Assembly (NCBI GenBank): GCA_009760855.2
Contig: WPIO01000001.1
Span: forward strand, 10,722,501-10,786,500
Direction of reading: 5' to 3'
Source of the DNA: Cristatella mucedo
Lineage: Eukaryota > Bryozoa > Phylactolaemata > Cristatellidae
DNA: 64,000 nt
Position 1 is the stretch's first letter, and each line of letters starts with the position of its first letter. Below, in pieces: positions 61,201 through 63,283 of this stretch. The position numbers and the translations under genes were made by a program. A model generated the notes under the pieces. The model was given only the letters and a program-made list of their open reading frames with translations, made no database searches and was not told the origin of the DNA.

Positions 61201-63283
61201 ATAGATTGATCCTATATAATCAAACAAACAAATTCAGTCTAGCATATGTAATGCATCTGGAAATGATAAAGAGTAATTATGCTGCTAATTAGTTAACATG
61301 AGGCCACATTAATACTTGCGAATTTGAATATGCAGAACGTCTAGAAGCCATATGCTATGGAGTACTGGGAAAAAGTTTTACCTCAACCTGGAGAATAATC
61401 CCACAACCTTTGGCTTAGATGGCTAGAGCTTTACTTTCAAGGAGTCGAGTTCAGTGAGCCACTCTCAATAATACCTTAATTCATAAGAAAATATGACCAC
61501 TTACATATCAAGGTGAATTCGGTGTACCACCTGCATGCATAGGCATATTTTGAATTCAATTGAGTAGTGCAATTATCATAAACTATGGATTAAAGTGACT
61601 AAAGTTTATTTTTATAATTTGATGAAGATGCTCCACATGGCTGCCAGAGTGCATGGAGCCAAGGTAATGAGTCCAAGGCAAGTGCCACAAAGAACAGACA
61701 CCAAGGGATAATGATCTTAATTGTCTATGACAACCCCAGCAGTCAGTTAGGCATATACGATGCAATTGCTATCTGCAGACAAATAGGCTTATCCGAAAAA
61801 ACACGCATGTAACCTTCCAGCCTTCATCAAGTCAGCAGCAGCGCTGATCAGAGCACACATTGGCTGCTCTGATCGCTTGCACGGTGAGAGCATATCTTTA
61901 CTTTCAGTACATGATTGAGCCAAACACATCTAGGAATTCTGAAATCAAGTTGTAGTATTAGCTCTACCCTATATTGATTCAAAATATAAGTACAGTGCTG
62001 GTGAATCAAAGAACTAGTAAAATATAGCAACATGTGCCCATTCCCAAATTACATACATTACGGACTTCATTGCAAAAAATTCTTCATTTGCCTCAATGGT
62101 CTTATATCTAATAAAATTATTTCAATATCAAATTGACATGACACACTAGCAAGAGCCCGTTCCACATATGCAAGAATAATGACTTATAGCAATATTATGC
62201 AGTGAACTCACTTCGGCATCATGAAACTCTTCACTTATGTCAGACTGGGGCTCATCTGTCACAGTCAGGGTGCACTCCGTTCTGGCATCACCGAGAGGAT
62301 TGCTGGCAATAACACTAAAATCAGAAATAGCAGCAGTTTTCTCACTCCTTACTTCGACAGGGCTTGTAGATGACATATCATTATAGTGGCTAACCAATGC
62401 AAACGTGCTATCGGAACAGAGCATCGACAAGCATGCACTAGTAGTATCACCGGCATACAAAATATATTACATCAATTATCTCAAAATAACTTATAGCATT
62501 AGCGATTAAGCAACTCTCTCTATCAGACCTTTACCTGTAGGTTCCACTATCATCAGGGAATACTTCAACTATTATGAGGTGGCTAACACCTGTTTGTCGG
62601 CAATAGGTGATCACAAAGTCCTCATTATGGTCAATGCTGACTCCATTAAAATACCAAGACAGCTCAGGGAGTGGCACTCCAGTAACCTGCAAAACAAAAA
62701 TATCCCGAAAGAAATACATACACATCCTATATGTATGTATTACAGCTCAATTTATCTAAATCGCAGACAGGGTTTTTATGCAAAGCGACTGTCTGCATCG
62801 AGAGAAAGTAAGAATCGCTTACAGATCAATGAATGCTGGACAATTTGGTAGATACAAAACGACTGTCTTGATGAAATAGCCTCACAGAGAACTAAACTCA
62901 TATTCGTGTACTCAGAAGGGGTACTAGCAGACTGTATCGTGAGTGATGCAAAACTTACTTCTACTTCTAGCTTGATTTCATCACCATCAGCAGCAGTAAC
63001 ATCATGAAGCTCCTTCACGAAGATTGGGGGCCTGCTGCAGTCAACTATGCTTTGCTGCTGAGTGTCCTCAACATATAGATGACATGAAGATACTATCGTA
63101 TGACCATGGATTTGGGCAGAACACTGATACTCCCCACTGTCAGCAGCCGTCACGTTTTTCACCACAAGCTCGGCGATATCATTGATAAATGTAATCTCAT
63201 ATCGAGGAGATGGACGAATTTCCATGTTGTTAACATACCATGTTATCTTGGGTGGTGGGTAAGCACCAACTTGGGCTTGAAAT
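103..63283 (-). CDS. Giant titin/twitchin-like Ig-Fn3 protein, internal part, 48 exons
   Basis: One minus-strand gene fills the window, assembled from 48 exons with GT/AG ends and matching phases, about 33.85 kb of coding sequence. I count about 41 Ig and 13 Fn3 domains. Ig domains show the I-set pattern (Pro-x-Phe near the start, W-Y in strand C, D-x-G-x-Y in strand F). Fn3 domains show SW-x-PP-x-x-DGG and YEFRV motifs. This is the family signature of titin, twitchin and projectin, sarcomeric scaffold and spring proteins that bind myosin and actin inside muscle cells. Neither a start codon with leader nor a stop and 3' end is visible, and no kinase domain lies in the window. Ig-and-linker sequence precedes Ig/Fn3 sequence, as in titin, where the I-band part precedes the A-band part. 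Which family member it is remains open; UNC-89/obscurin-like is an alternative. The gene identity as a giant cytoskeletal Ig/Fn3 protein is secure. Confidence 0.93.
550..852 (-). CDS. Exon 47: Fn3 domain, second-position type
   Basis: Phase 1 to phase 1, 303 bp, acceptor CTTCTAG, donor G|GTACTT. It encodes [36 protein letters not shown] and [14 protein letters not shown]. Confidence 0.93.
853..1148. other. Intron 46/47
   Basis: I see no gene or repeat in it. Confidence 0.7.
1149..1739 (-). CDS. Exon 46: Ig + Fn3 on one exon
   Basis: Phase 1 to phase 1, 591 bp, donor G|GTGAGT. The Ig half has [27 protein letters not shown] and [15 protein letters not shown]. The Fn3 half has [20 protein letters not shown] and [14 protein letters not shown]. 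Confidence 0.93.
1831..2100 (-). CDS. Exon 45: Ig domain, module start
   Basis: Phase 1 to phase 1, 270 bp, acceptor TGGTTTTAG. It encodes [34 protein letters not shown] and [12 protein letters not shown]. The intron before it holds the LINE. Confidence 0.9.
2417..2650 (+). repeat. Small direct duplication
   Basis: TTGATATTGGCTAGCCTGTC at 2423 and TTGATATTGGCTGGGTTGTT at 2618 are similar copies about 195 bases apart in the LINE-bearing intron. Confidence 0.4.
2640..3230 (+). other. LTR-like stretch, unproven
   Basis: This part of the intron carries TTATATAATG near 2656, a GT-rich middle and AATAAA near 3157. About 45 bases later comes TTCACA, then a GC-rich stretch. The order resembles promoter and polyadenylation signals of a solo LTR, but I see no terminal repeat or target duplication. 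Confidence 0.2.
3330..5032 (+). mobile_element. LINE (CR1/L2-like), 5'-truncated, antisense in an intron
   Basis: A non-LTR retrotransposon copy on the plus strand inside the intron between exons 44 and 45. It starts within the second open reading frame, without the endonuclease part. It ends after a short 3' UTR with the tail GATACATTACATTACA. The 5' limit is approximate. Confidence 0.85.
3362..4975 (+). CDS. LINE reverse transcriptase, C-terminal 537 residues
   Basis: This open frame has no ATG start because the element is 5'-truncated. It encodes a group of reverse-transcriptase motifs in order: [32 protein letters not shown] with the first catalytic Asp, GVPQGSVLG, and YADDTQLY with the catalytic YADD. 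The C-terminal region ends [11 protein letters not shown] and a short tail, typical of the CR1/L2/Jockey group. No stop or frameshift interrupts it, so the insertion is probably recent. Lacking an endonuclease and a 5' promoter, this copy is unlikely to move by itself. Confidence 0.85.
   Translation: MQTNHSPAITKIVNASLGKGVVPKSFKSAIVRPILKKPGLETEVLANYRPVSLLPFLSKILEKIVAKQLVEHIENNGMSETFQSGFKRQHSTETACLRVNNHILRDNDDGNVTALALLDLSAAFDTIDHKVLLGRLRTTIGLADEALAWLKSYLSDRVQSVSCGGQVSDMRRVTCGVPQGSVLGHLLFSIYTQPLGKVIKAHGIGYHFYADDTQLYLSFKPSESAAATEKLNACLADIRSCMSENFLKLNDDKTELLLIGHPKHVAGLKGFAVLIGDAIVRPSPRARNLGVVFDSCLNFKSFIQKTASTASHHIRSLSKIRSCLPQWLVKNLTSSLVLPRLDYCDSLLAGLPKNAIVPLQLTMNMAARLVFKSQRFEHVSPLLKELGWLLVEQRIQSKVLTLTHKARHGLAPSYLAELLHQFQPVRALRSCVDNKLAVPFLHLKTVGDRSFSSAGPSLWNSLPQFLRNDNYSPTDDYGPSFSAVLNCYFYATHYLNSSPDSAMLPTFSLLCETKSVGYRMRTESRLGYECEIQNSPA
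5237..5500 (-). CDS. Exon 44: Ig domain, extra
   Basis: Phase 1 to phase 1, 264 bp, donor A|GTAAGC. It encodes [44 protein letters not shown] and LTVRS. The Trp two residues before Cys in QWHC marks strand C. Confidence 0.9.
5605..5907 (-). CDS. Exon 43: Fn3 domain, distinct type
   Basis: Phase 1 to phase 1, 303 bp. It encodes [37 protein letters not shown] and [14 protein letters not shown]. It does not match the two recurring Fn3 types of the single-domain exons and is the extra fourth Fn3 of this module. Confidence 0.92.
5908..7065. other. Intron 42/43
   Basis: It holds the hairpin repeat at 6338 and a short TAA-rich run beside it; nothing else is seen. Confidence 0.75.
6338..6390 (+). 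repeat. Short hairpin dispersed repeat, copy 1
   Basis: AAAGCACC and GGTGCTTT flank about 28 bases and form an inverted repeat. The core CACCCTCAGAGAACT recurs at 17862. Confidence 0.6.
7066..7368 (-). CDS. Exon 42: Fn3 domain, third-position type
   Basis: Phase 1 to phase 1, 303 bp, donor G|GTAGGT. It encodes [33 protein letters not shown] and [14 protein letters not shown]. Confidence 0.93.
7498..7800 (-). CDS. Exon 41: Fn3 domain, second-position type
   Basis: Phase 1 to phase 1, 303 bp. It encodes [37 protein letters not shown] and [14 protein letters not shown]. Confidence 0.93.
7912..8502 (-). CDS. Exon 40: Ig + Fn3 on one exon
   Basis: Phase 1 to phase 1, 591 bp. The Ig half has [26 protein letters not shown] and [12 protein letters not shown]. 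The Fn3 half has [18 protein letters not shown] and [15 protein letters not shown] place the donor at T|GTGAGT, which aligns the end with exon 46; a GTTGCT a few bases earlier is weaker. Confidence 0.92.
8622..8897 (-). CDS. Exon 39: Ig domain, module start
   Basis: Phase 1 to phase 1, 276 bp, donor G|GTAAAG. It encodes [38 protein letters not shown] and LHTLQISDI. It is the same type as exons 32 and 45. Confidence 0.92.
8898..9744. other. Intron 38/39
   Basis: It contains the possible optional exon at 9199 and a run of A near 9693; nothing else is seen. Confidence 0.7.
9199..9360 (-). CDS. Possible optional Pro/Ala-rich exon
   Basis: An open stretch after a GTGTTCAG acceptor, phase 1, could be read as a 54-residue Pro/Ala-rich linker ([18 protein letters not shown]). 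A weak C|GTGTTT donor would keep phase 1. Exons 38 and 39 join in phase without it, so it is not required. It may be a cassette exon or chance. Confidence 0.3.
9745..10047 (-). CDS. Exon 38: Fn3 domain, third-position type
   Basis: Phase 1 to phase 1, 303 bp, acceptor TTTTTTAG, donor G|GTGAGT. It encodes [33 protein letters not shown] and [14 protein letters not shown]. Two third-position domains stand in a row here, so one is probably a local duplicate. Confidence 0.93.
10048..11002. other. Intron 37/38
   Basis: It holds the CA microsatellite. No coding sequence is seen. Confidence 0.78.
10755..10815 (+). repeat. (CA)n microsatellite
   Basis: About 30 uninterrupted CA units, preceded by further CA-rich sequence from about 10685 and a short ATGC run. 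Confidence 0.97.
11003..11305 (-). CDS. Exon 37: Fn3 domain, third-position type
   Basis: Phase 1 to phase 1, 303 bp, donor G|GTAAGT. It encodes [32 protein letters not shown] and [14 protein letters not shown]. Confidence 0.93.
11414..11716 (-). CDS. Exon 36: Fn3 domain, second-position type
   Basis: Phase 1 to phase 1, 303 bp, acceptor CTTGTAG, donor G|GTTAGT. It encodes [37 protein letters not shown] and [14 protein letters not shown]. Confidence 0.92.
11876..11952 (-). pseudogene. Stub of a lost Ig+Fn3 exon
   Basis: The frame [19 protein letters not shown] followed by IVPKSKYG and a perfect G|GTAAGC donor matches the last 28 residues of the Ig+Fn3 exons (compare [11 protein letters not shown] in exon 46). 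No acceptor in phase lies upstream, and only about 140 bases separate it from exon 35, too few for the missing 500 bases. I read it as the remains of a deleted exon. Confidence 0.7.
12094..12399 (-). CDS. Exon 35: Fn3 domain, third-position type
   Basis: Phase 1 to phase 1, 306 bp, donor A|GTGAGT. It encodes [38 protein letters not shown] and [14 protein letters not shown]. It has DGS where relatives have DGG. Confidence 0.92.
12541..12843 (-). CDS. Exon 34: Fn3 domain, second-position type
   Basis: Phase 1 to phase 1, 303 bp. It encodes [36 protein letters not shown] and [14 protein letters not shown]. It is the same type as exons 36, 41 and 47. Confidence 0.92.
13193..13430 (-). mobile_element. 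LINE 3'-tail fragment
   Basis: The reverse complement matches the last 235 bases or so of the LINE at 3330-5032: the segment for LNCYF, CTTTCTCTTTG, the stretch of CCGAATGC and the terminal ACATTACAT. It is a strongly 5'-truncated copy in the same orientation as the host gene. Confidence 0.82.
13543..13586 (+). repeat. (TA)n-(GA)n microsatellite
   Basis: About 13 TA units followed directly by about nine GA units, next to the LINE tail of this intron. Confidence 0.95.
13699..14292 (-). CDS. Exon 33: Ig + Fn3 on one exon
   Basis: Phase 1 to phase 1, 594 bp. The Ig half has [18 protein letters not shown] and [14 protein letters not shown]. The Fn3 half has [25 protein letters not shown] and [14 protein letters not shown]. 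It shares its layout with exons 40 and 46. Confidence 0.92.
14402..14674 (-). CDS. Exon 32: Ig domain opening the Ig/Fn3 region
   Basis: Phase 1 to phase 1, 273 bp. It encodes [46 protein letters not shown] and LFLEG. It is the same Ig type as exons 39 and 45 and is the first domain of the repeating module. Confidence 0.9.
14675..16397. other. Intron 31/32
   Basis: It holds the AC microsatellite and an open hydrophobic minus-strand stretch at 15348-15683 that I do not call a gene. Confidence 0.7.
15998..16053 (+). repeat. (AC)n microsatellite
   Basis: About 28 AC units, preceded by an imperfect GCACAC stretch. Confidence 0.97.
16398..16656 (-). CDS. Exon 31: Ig domain
   Basis: Phase 0 to phase 1, acceptor TCTTTTAG, donor G|GTGAGT. 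It encodes [33 protein letters not shown], a diverged F strand ([13 protein letters not shown]) and FSVVG. Confidence 0.88.
16859..17056 (-). CDS. Exon 30: Glu/Gln-rich linker, 66 residues
   Basis: Phase 0 to phase 0, acceptor CGTTTTAG, donor GAG|GTAGGT. It encodes [13 protein letters not shown], a Glu/Gln-rich stretch ([10 protein letters not shown]), and a tail ending VTQLGE. It is symmetric and could be skipped without breaking the frame. Function not recognised. Confidence 0.8.
17858..17905 (+). repeat. Short hairpin dispersed repeat, copy 2
   Basis: TAGCACCCTCAGAGAACTCA and a degraded right arm (TAGACACTTTAC) match the element at 6338, with the arms no longer fully complementary. Confidence 0.58.
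18160..18181 (+). repeat. (CT)n tract
   Basis: About 11 CT units within a pyrimidine-rich stretch upstream of exon 29's donor side. Confidence 0.9.
18368..18554 (-). CDS. Exon 29: charged linker
   Basis: Phase 2 to phase 0. It encodes a charged Val/Glu/Lys-rich linker ([16 protein letters not shown], then [15 protein letters not shown]) with no recognisable fold. The low end uses CAG|GTGCCT; the alternative donor ATG|GTAGGC at 18383 also keeps phase 0 and would drop five residues. Confidence 0.78.
18555..19109. other. Intron 28/29
   Basis: It holds SINE copy 1; nothing else is seen. Confidence 0.75.
18852..19010 (+). mobile_element. tRNA-derived SINE, copy 1
   Basis: It has an A-box-like TAGCTCAGAAATAAGATGC and a B-box GGGTTCGAGCCCTGC, then a shared body (CTTTATTGCCCAATGC, CGTTAAGGCTC, GAGGCTGTTGAATAGGCTAGC). 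It belongs to the same family as 53640-53793 and 59629-59782. Confidence 0.72.
19110..19245 (-). CDS. Exon 28: Ig end and short helix-like tail
   Basis: Phase 1 to phase 2, acceptor TTGCTTCAG, donor GC|GTAAGT. It completes the Ig (FQIN joined to [19 protein letters not shown], then FVTK). The tail [15 protein letters not shown] looks helical. Confidence 0.87.
19246..20106. other. Intron 27/28
   Basis: I see nothing recognisable. The upstream half of this Ig lies in exon 27, so no exon is missing here. Confidence 0.72.
20107..20256 (-). CDS. Exon 27: Ig middle
   Basis: Phase 1 to phase 1, 150 bp. LEG joins [20 protein letters not shown], then HVFQIN; the core Trp position reads Glu-Leu (TVEL for TVxW). 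The donor is G|GTAATG. Confidence 0.86.
20257..21048. other. Intron 26/27
   Basis: I see nothing recognisable in it. Confidence 0.72.
21049..21390 (-). CDS. Exon 26: complete Ig and start of the next
   Basis: Phase 1 to phase 1, 342 bp. The first Ig has [28 protein letters not shown] and [11 protein letters not shown]. The second starts [17 protein letters not shown] and continues in exons 27 and 28. The donor is G|GTTTGA. Confidence 0.88.
21391..21785. other. Intron 25/26
   Basis: Most of it is a LINE tail fragment. Confidence 0.78.
21443..21672 (-). mobile_element. LINE 3'-tail fragment
   Basis: The reverse complement matches the same LINE tail as 13193-13430, beginning at TAATGTAATGTAATGTATCT and running through GGCTTTCGGTATGCATTCGG. 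It lies in the intron between exons 25 and 26. Confidence 0.82.
21786..22079 (-). CDS. Exon 25: complete Ig domain
   Basis: Phase 1 to phase 1, 294 bp, acceptor CTTGCAG, donor G|GTGAGT. It encodes [46 protein letters not shown] and DVRVIG. Confidence 0.9.
22287..22474 (-). CDS. Exon 24: Ig second half
   Basis: Phase 2 to phase 1, acceptor TTTTGCAG. It joins W to [12 protein letters not shown] and continues [23 protein letters not shown] to the final VSVEG strand; donor G|GTGCGA. Confidence 0.87.
22475..23084. other. Intron 23/24
   Basis: I see nothing recognisable. It interrupts a Trp codon. Confidence 0.72.
23085..23199 (-). CDS. Exon 23: Ig first half
   Basis: Phase 1 to phase 2. It encodes [32 protein letters not shown] and ends inside the Trp codon (TG|GTTTGT). 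A later GTATAG would read a few more codons but gives the wrong phase for exon 24. Confidence 0.86.
23200..23583. other. Intron 22/23
   Basis: CA-rich simple sequence; no gene. Confidence 0.75.
23310..23440 (+). repeat. CA/CCCA-rich imperfect simple repeat
   Basis: ACCCACCC and CACACA runs, interrupted, in the intron between exons 22 and 23. Confidence 0.85.
23584..23827 (-). CDS. Exon 22: rest of Ig
   Basis: Phase 0 to phase 1, acceptor TTTAG, donor G|GTTCGT. It encodes [42 protein letters not shown] and KVEVAG, a well-conserved I-set domain. Confidence 0.89.
23924..24024 (-). CDS. Exon 21: short linker and Ig A strand
   Basis: Phase 1 to phase 0, acceptor CCAG, donor GCA|GTAAGA, 101 bp. 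The linker [16 protein letters not shown] leads to the Ig start [11 protein letters not shown], completed in exon 22. Confidence 0.84.
24025..25283. other. Intron 20/21
   Basis: I see no coding sequence or known repeat. Confidence 0.7.
25284..25475 (-). CDS. Exon 20: rest of Ig
   Basis: Phase 1 to phase 1, acceptor TTGATATAG, donor A|GTAGGA. The split codon gives Ala, making [16 protein letters not shown] with the core Trp; [15 protein letters not shown] and a final LIVES strand follow. Confidence 0.87.
25562..25993 (-). CDS. Exon 19: acidic linker and Ig first strands
   Basis: Phase 1 to phase 1, 432 bp, acceptor TGTTTAG, donor G|GTTAGT. The acidic linker starts [13 protein letters not shown] Val/Lys-rich tail ([16 protein letters not shown]) then leads into Ig strands A and B and GAPQPT, which continues in exon 20. 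Confidence 0.88.
25994..26354. other. Intron 18/19
   Basis: I see nothing in it. Confidence 0.72.
26355..26592 (-). CDS. Exon 18: rest of Ig
   Basis: Phase 0 to phase 1, acceptor CGCTTAG, donor G|GTAAGC. It joins SNLE to [13 protein letters not shown] and carries VVWTHFGDV, an unusually acidic C-D region (EDDD), and [14 protein letters not shown]. Confidence 0.88.
26736..26911 (-). CDS. Exon 17: linker and Ig A strand
   Basis: Phase 1 to phase 0, donor GAG|GTACGA. A polar linker ([11 protein letters not shown], then [14 protein letters not shown]) ends in the Ig start [13 protein letters not shown]. Confidence 0.86.
26912..27269. other. Intron 16/17
   Basis: I see nothing in it. Confidence 0.72.
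27270..27688 (-). CDS. Exon 16: end of one Ig and a complete Ig
   Basis: Phase 2 to phase 1. It finishes the Ig of exon 15 ([24 protein letters not shown]) and then holds a full Ig ([46 protein letters not shown]). The second domain keeps both core cysteines. Confidence 0.9.
27837..27996 (-). CDS. Exon 15: Ig first part
   Basis: Phase 1 to phase 2, donor AG|GTATGT. It encodes [34 protein letters not shown] with core Cys and Trp, and ends in NDRYR at the split Arg codon. Confidence 0.9.
28100..28278 (-). CDS. Exon 14: rest of Ig after the giant exon
   Basis: Phase 2 to phase 1, acceptor TTCTTACAG. The intron splits the core Trp codon (TG|G), joining DVTW of exon 13 to YRDGVLLVD here. [13 protein letters not shown] and a LHVKPKG end complete the domain. 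Confidence 0.9.
28352..48029 (-). CDS. Exon 13: giant 19.7-kb exon, 16 Ig domains plus start of a 17th
   Basis: Acceptor TTTTTGTAG at 48030, phase 0; donor TG|GTGAGA at 28351, phase 2. Complete Ig domains run approximately 47460-47738, 47008-47291, 46275-46549, 45043-45318, 44321-44598, 42918-43194, 41414-41689, then three in each of three tandem units (39886-40165, 38484-38765, 38020-38303; 35863-36140, 34461-34742, 33997-34280; 31841-32118, 30437-30718, 29973-30256). A final Ig starts at the low end and finishes in exon 14. A typical domain has WY-K-x-x-x-LL, MPEDAG-Y-TAV and T-S-C-x-L-x-V; strands B and F usually lack Cys. Linkers of 60 to 450 residues are acidic and rich in Ser, Thr, Val, Ala and Glu, not PEVK-like. 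The frame breaks at four single-base indels (see separate entries). Removing them gives 19,676 bp, exactly phase 0 to phase 2, about 6,558 codons. Confidence 0.92.
29287..33122 (-). repeat. Tandem unit C, partial copy of 4,023-bp coding repeat
   Basis: This is the last copy. It matches units A and B down to about 29287 and carries one extra G near 30896. The final 190 bases or so of the unit are replaced by related but diverged sequence (residues [12 protein letters not shown] in place of [12 protein letters not shown]). It shows a few substitutions against A and B, such as GTGGAAAGT at 29803 for GTGGACAGT. Confidence 0.93.
30896..30900 (-). other. Frame break: extra G in unit C
   Basis: The run reads TTTTGGTGGGGGTGG here but TTTTGGTGGGGTGG in units A and B. 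The extra base shifts the giant exon out of frame at this point only. Confidence 0.9.
33123..37144 (-). repeat. Tandem unit B of 4,023-bp coding repeat
   Basis: This is the middle copy, 4,022 bp because one C is missing near 35475. It is almost identical to units A and C; only scattered substitutions are visible, for example the CCTCTG at 35242 where unit A reads ACTTCTG. Confidence 0.95.
35474..35477 (-). other. Frame break: missing C in unit B
   Basis: The sequence reads GTGGGCTTTTTC here against GTGGGCCTTTTTC in units A and C, a one-base loss beside a T run that shifts the frame. Confidence 0.9.
37676..37680 (-). other. Frame break: extra G in unit A
   Basis: The sequence reads CGGATGGGAGAAAC here against CGGATGGAGAAAC in units B and C, a one-base gain in a G run that shifts the frame. 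Confidence 0.9.
39156..39161 (-). other. Frame break: G replaced by CA in unit A
   Basis: The sequence reads AAGGTCGCACACTCGG here where units B and C read AAGGTCGGCACTCGG. The net gain is one base and the frame shifts. Confidence 0.88.
48030..49489. other. Intron 12/13
   Basis: It is AT-rich with no coding sequence or recognised repeat. Confidence 0.72.
49490..49800 (-). CDS. Exon 12: complete Ig domain and short tail
   Basis: Phase 1 to phase 0, acceptor TTTTGCAG, donor AAG|GTTAGT. It holds one full Ig: [48 protein letters not shown] short polar tail ([10 protein letters not shown]) leads to the giant exon. Confidence 0.9.
51714..52970 (+). mobile_element. Degraded second LINE copy
   Basis: This plus-strand copy of the same LINE starts at the codons for SVSCGGQV and ends near TGGAGTTACAGACGTAGATAG. 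It has an in-frame stop at 52002, frameshifts and a small internal duplication near 52670. The catalytic YADD reads NPDD, so the copy is dead. Confidence 0.85.
53520..53600 (+). repeat. (GT)n imperfect microsatellite
   Basis: Imperfect GT units with a 24-base clean core, ending just before the SINE at 53640. Confidence 0.95.
53640..53793 (+). mobile_element. tRNA-derived SINE, copy 2
   Basis: It has an A-box region AGCCCAGGGGTAAGGTGC and a B-box-like GGTTTCGAGTCC, followed by TTCTATTGCC, GCCGTTAAGGC and GAGGCTGTTTGATCAGCTAA. It sits next to a GT microsatellite. Confidence 0.74.
54633..54816 (-). CDS. Exon 11: rest of Ig, downstream splice site uncertain
   Basis: Phase 0 acceptor (GTCCAG). 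The reading frame continues the Ig of exon 10: [12 protein letters not shown], then [24 protein letters not shown]. The position of the core Trp is taken by Cys (A-C-Y-T-D where W-Y-x-D is expected). The low end at 54633 uses a weak donor T|GTGCTG chosen because it gives phase 1, which the next exon needs; C|GTGGGC a little further on would also fit. The Ig identity is solid, the low boundary is not. Confidence 0.7.
54817..55310. other. Intron 10/11
   Basis: I see nothing in it. Confidence 0.7.
55311..56221 (-). CDS. Exon 10: Ala/Ser/Thr-rich linker and start of an Ig
   Basis: Phase 1 to phase 0, 911 bp. About 270 residues of low-complexity linker are rich in Ala, Thr, Ser, Glu and Val (for example [12 protein letters not shown]). 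The exon ends with the first strands of an Ig ([16 protein letters not shown], then [12 protein letters not shown]) and a CAG|GTACCT donor. The function of the linker is unknown; it resembles the linkers of the 19.7-kb exon in composition. Confidence 0.87.
56332..56564 (-). CDS. Exon 9: rest of Ig
   Basis: Phase 2 to phase 1, donor G|GTAGGT. It encodes [31 protein letters not shown] and the end strand MIVVDSFG of the Ig begun in exon 8. Confidence 0.88.
56715..56943 (-). CDS. Exon 8: linker and start of an Ig
   Basis: Phase 1 to phase 2, acceptor CTCTTTTAG, donor AC|GTGAGT. About 55 residues of Thr/Ser-rich linker lead into the Ig A and B strands ([17 protein letters not shown], then HEAKL). 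The split Thr codon joins to [15 protein letters not shown] in exon 9. Confidence 0.86.
57233..57459 (-). CDS. Exon 7: rest of Ig
   Basis: Phase 2 to phase 1, acceptor TTTTCAG, donor G|GTGAGT. It encodes [19 protein letters not shown] with core Cys and Trp, then DAGLYICQP with the second core Cys and a QLFVNG end. This Ig keeps both canonical cysteines, unlike most of its neighbours. Confidence 0.88.
57685..57785 (+). mobile_element. Possible tRNA-like SINE head
   Basis: ATAGCCCAGATAGGTAGAGC resembles a tRNA A-box arm, and GGCTCACTCTAAACTC a worn B-box, spaced about as in a tRNA. It is not clearly the same family as the three SINE copies. Confidence 0.35.
58131..58215 (+). repeat. (TG)n microsatellite
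   Basis: About 42 clean TG units preceded by a TA-rich stretch; the longest microsatellite in the window. Confidence 0.97.
58776..58953 (-). CDS. Exon 6: linker and start of an Ig
   Basis: Phase 1 to phase 2, donor AG|GTAGGG. A linker of about 40 residues ([17 protein letters not shown] onward) precedes an Ig A strand [13 protein letters not shown]. The domain runs on in exon 7 through a split Arg codon. Confidence 0.86.
59034..59264 (-). CDS. Exon 5: Ig domain, main part
   Basis: Phase 1 to phase 1, donor C|GTGAGT. It follows the A strand in exon 4 (HEG joined to SNAEFTFTV) and shows the Ig core [26 protein letters not shown] and a final NLVVI strand. The Ig lacks cysteine at both usual core positions, as is common in intracellular Ig domains. 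Confidence 0.88.
59265..59987. other. Intron 4/5
   Basis: It holds SINE copy 3 on the minus strand; the remainder shows nothing. Confidence 0.75.
59629..59782 (-). mobile_element. tRNA-derived SINE, copy 3
   Basis: On the minus strand the order is GGTTAAGGTGCTTGCTCTTC, GATCCAGG, B-box GGTTCGAGTTC, then a TTCTGTATTGCCCAATTC body and a diverged end AAATCAGCCAACC. It matches copies 1 and 2. Confidence 0.72.
59988..61173 (-). CDS. Exon 4: long linker with seven EEQ(F/Y)SET repeats
   Basis: Phase 0 to phase 1, 1,186 bp, about 395 codons. It is not an Ig or Fn3 domain until its end. The middle holds seven copies of a motif of the form E-E-Q-F/Y-S-E-T-hydrophobic-S, about 30 residues apart. The variants in order are EEQFSET, QELYSET, EELFSET, EEQYSET, EEQFSET, DEQYSES and EEKFGET, and between them run stretches such as [11 protein letters not shown]. 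The last 15 or so residues ([16 protein letters not shown]) start an Ig finished in the next exon. The linker is acidic and Ser/Thr-rich, so an extended, unfolded or phosphorylated segment is plausible; its partner is unknown. Confidence 0.88.
61174..62211. other. Intron 3/4
   Basis: A tRNA-like stretch near 61415 (TTGGCTTAGATGGCTAGAGC) is the only hint of a repeat. No gene is seen. Confidence 0.65.
62212..62314 (-). CDS. Exon 3: Ig last strands and acidic tail
   Basis: Phase 2 to phase 0. The acceptor has a strong pyrimidine tract (TTTCTGATTTTAG) and the donor is GAA|GTGAGT. The split codon gives Ser after GTY, then [18 protein letters not shown] closes the Ig domain, followed by an acidic linker ([11 protein letters not shown]). 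Confidence 0.86.
62535..62686 (-). CDS. Exon 2: Ig middle strands
   Basis: Phase 0 to phase 2, acceptor TTTTGCAG, donor AG|GTAAAG. It encodes the central strands of the Ig begun in the preceding exon: [13 protein letters not shown] with the core Trp, then DDSGTYR ending inside the strand F codon. Confidence 0.88.
62959..63283 (-). CDS. Exon 1 of window: Ig body plus start of next Ig
   Basis: Enters in phase 2 after a TTTTAG acceptor and leaves in phase 0 at GTAAGT. It encodes most of one Ig domain ([11 protein letters not shown], then DSGEYQC), whose first strands must lie upstream of 64000 or in an unseen exon. A Gln-rich joint (DTQQQ) follows, then the first strands of the next Ig ([11 protein letters not shown], ending LEVE). 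The next exon continues that domain in frame. Confidence 0.88.
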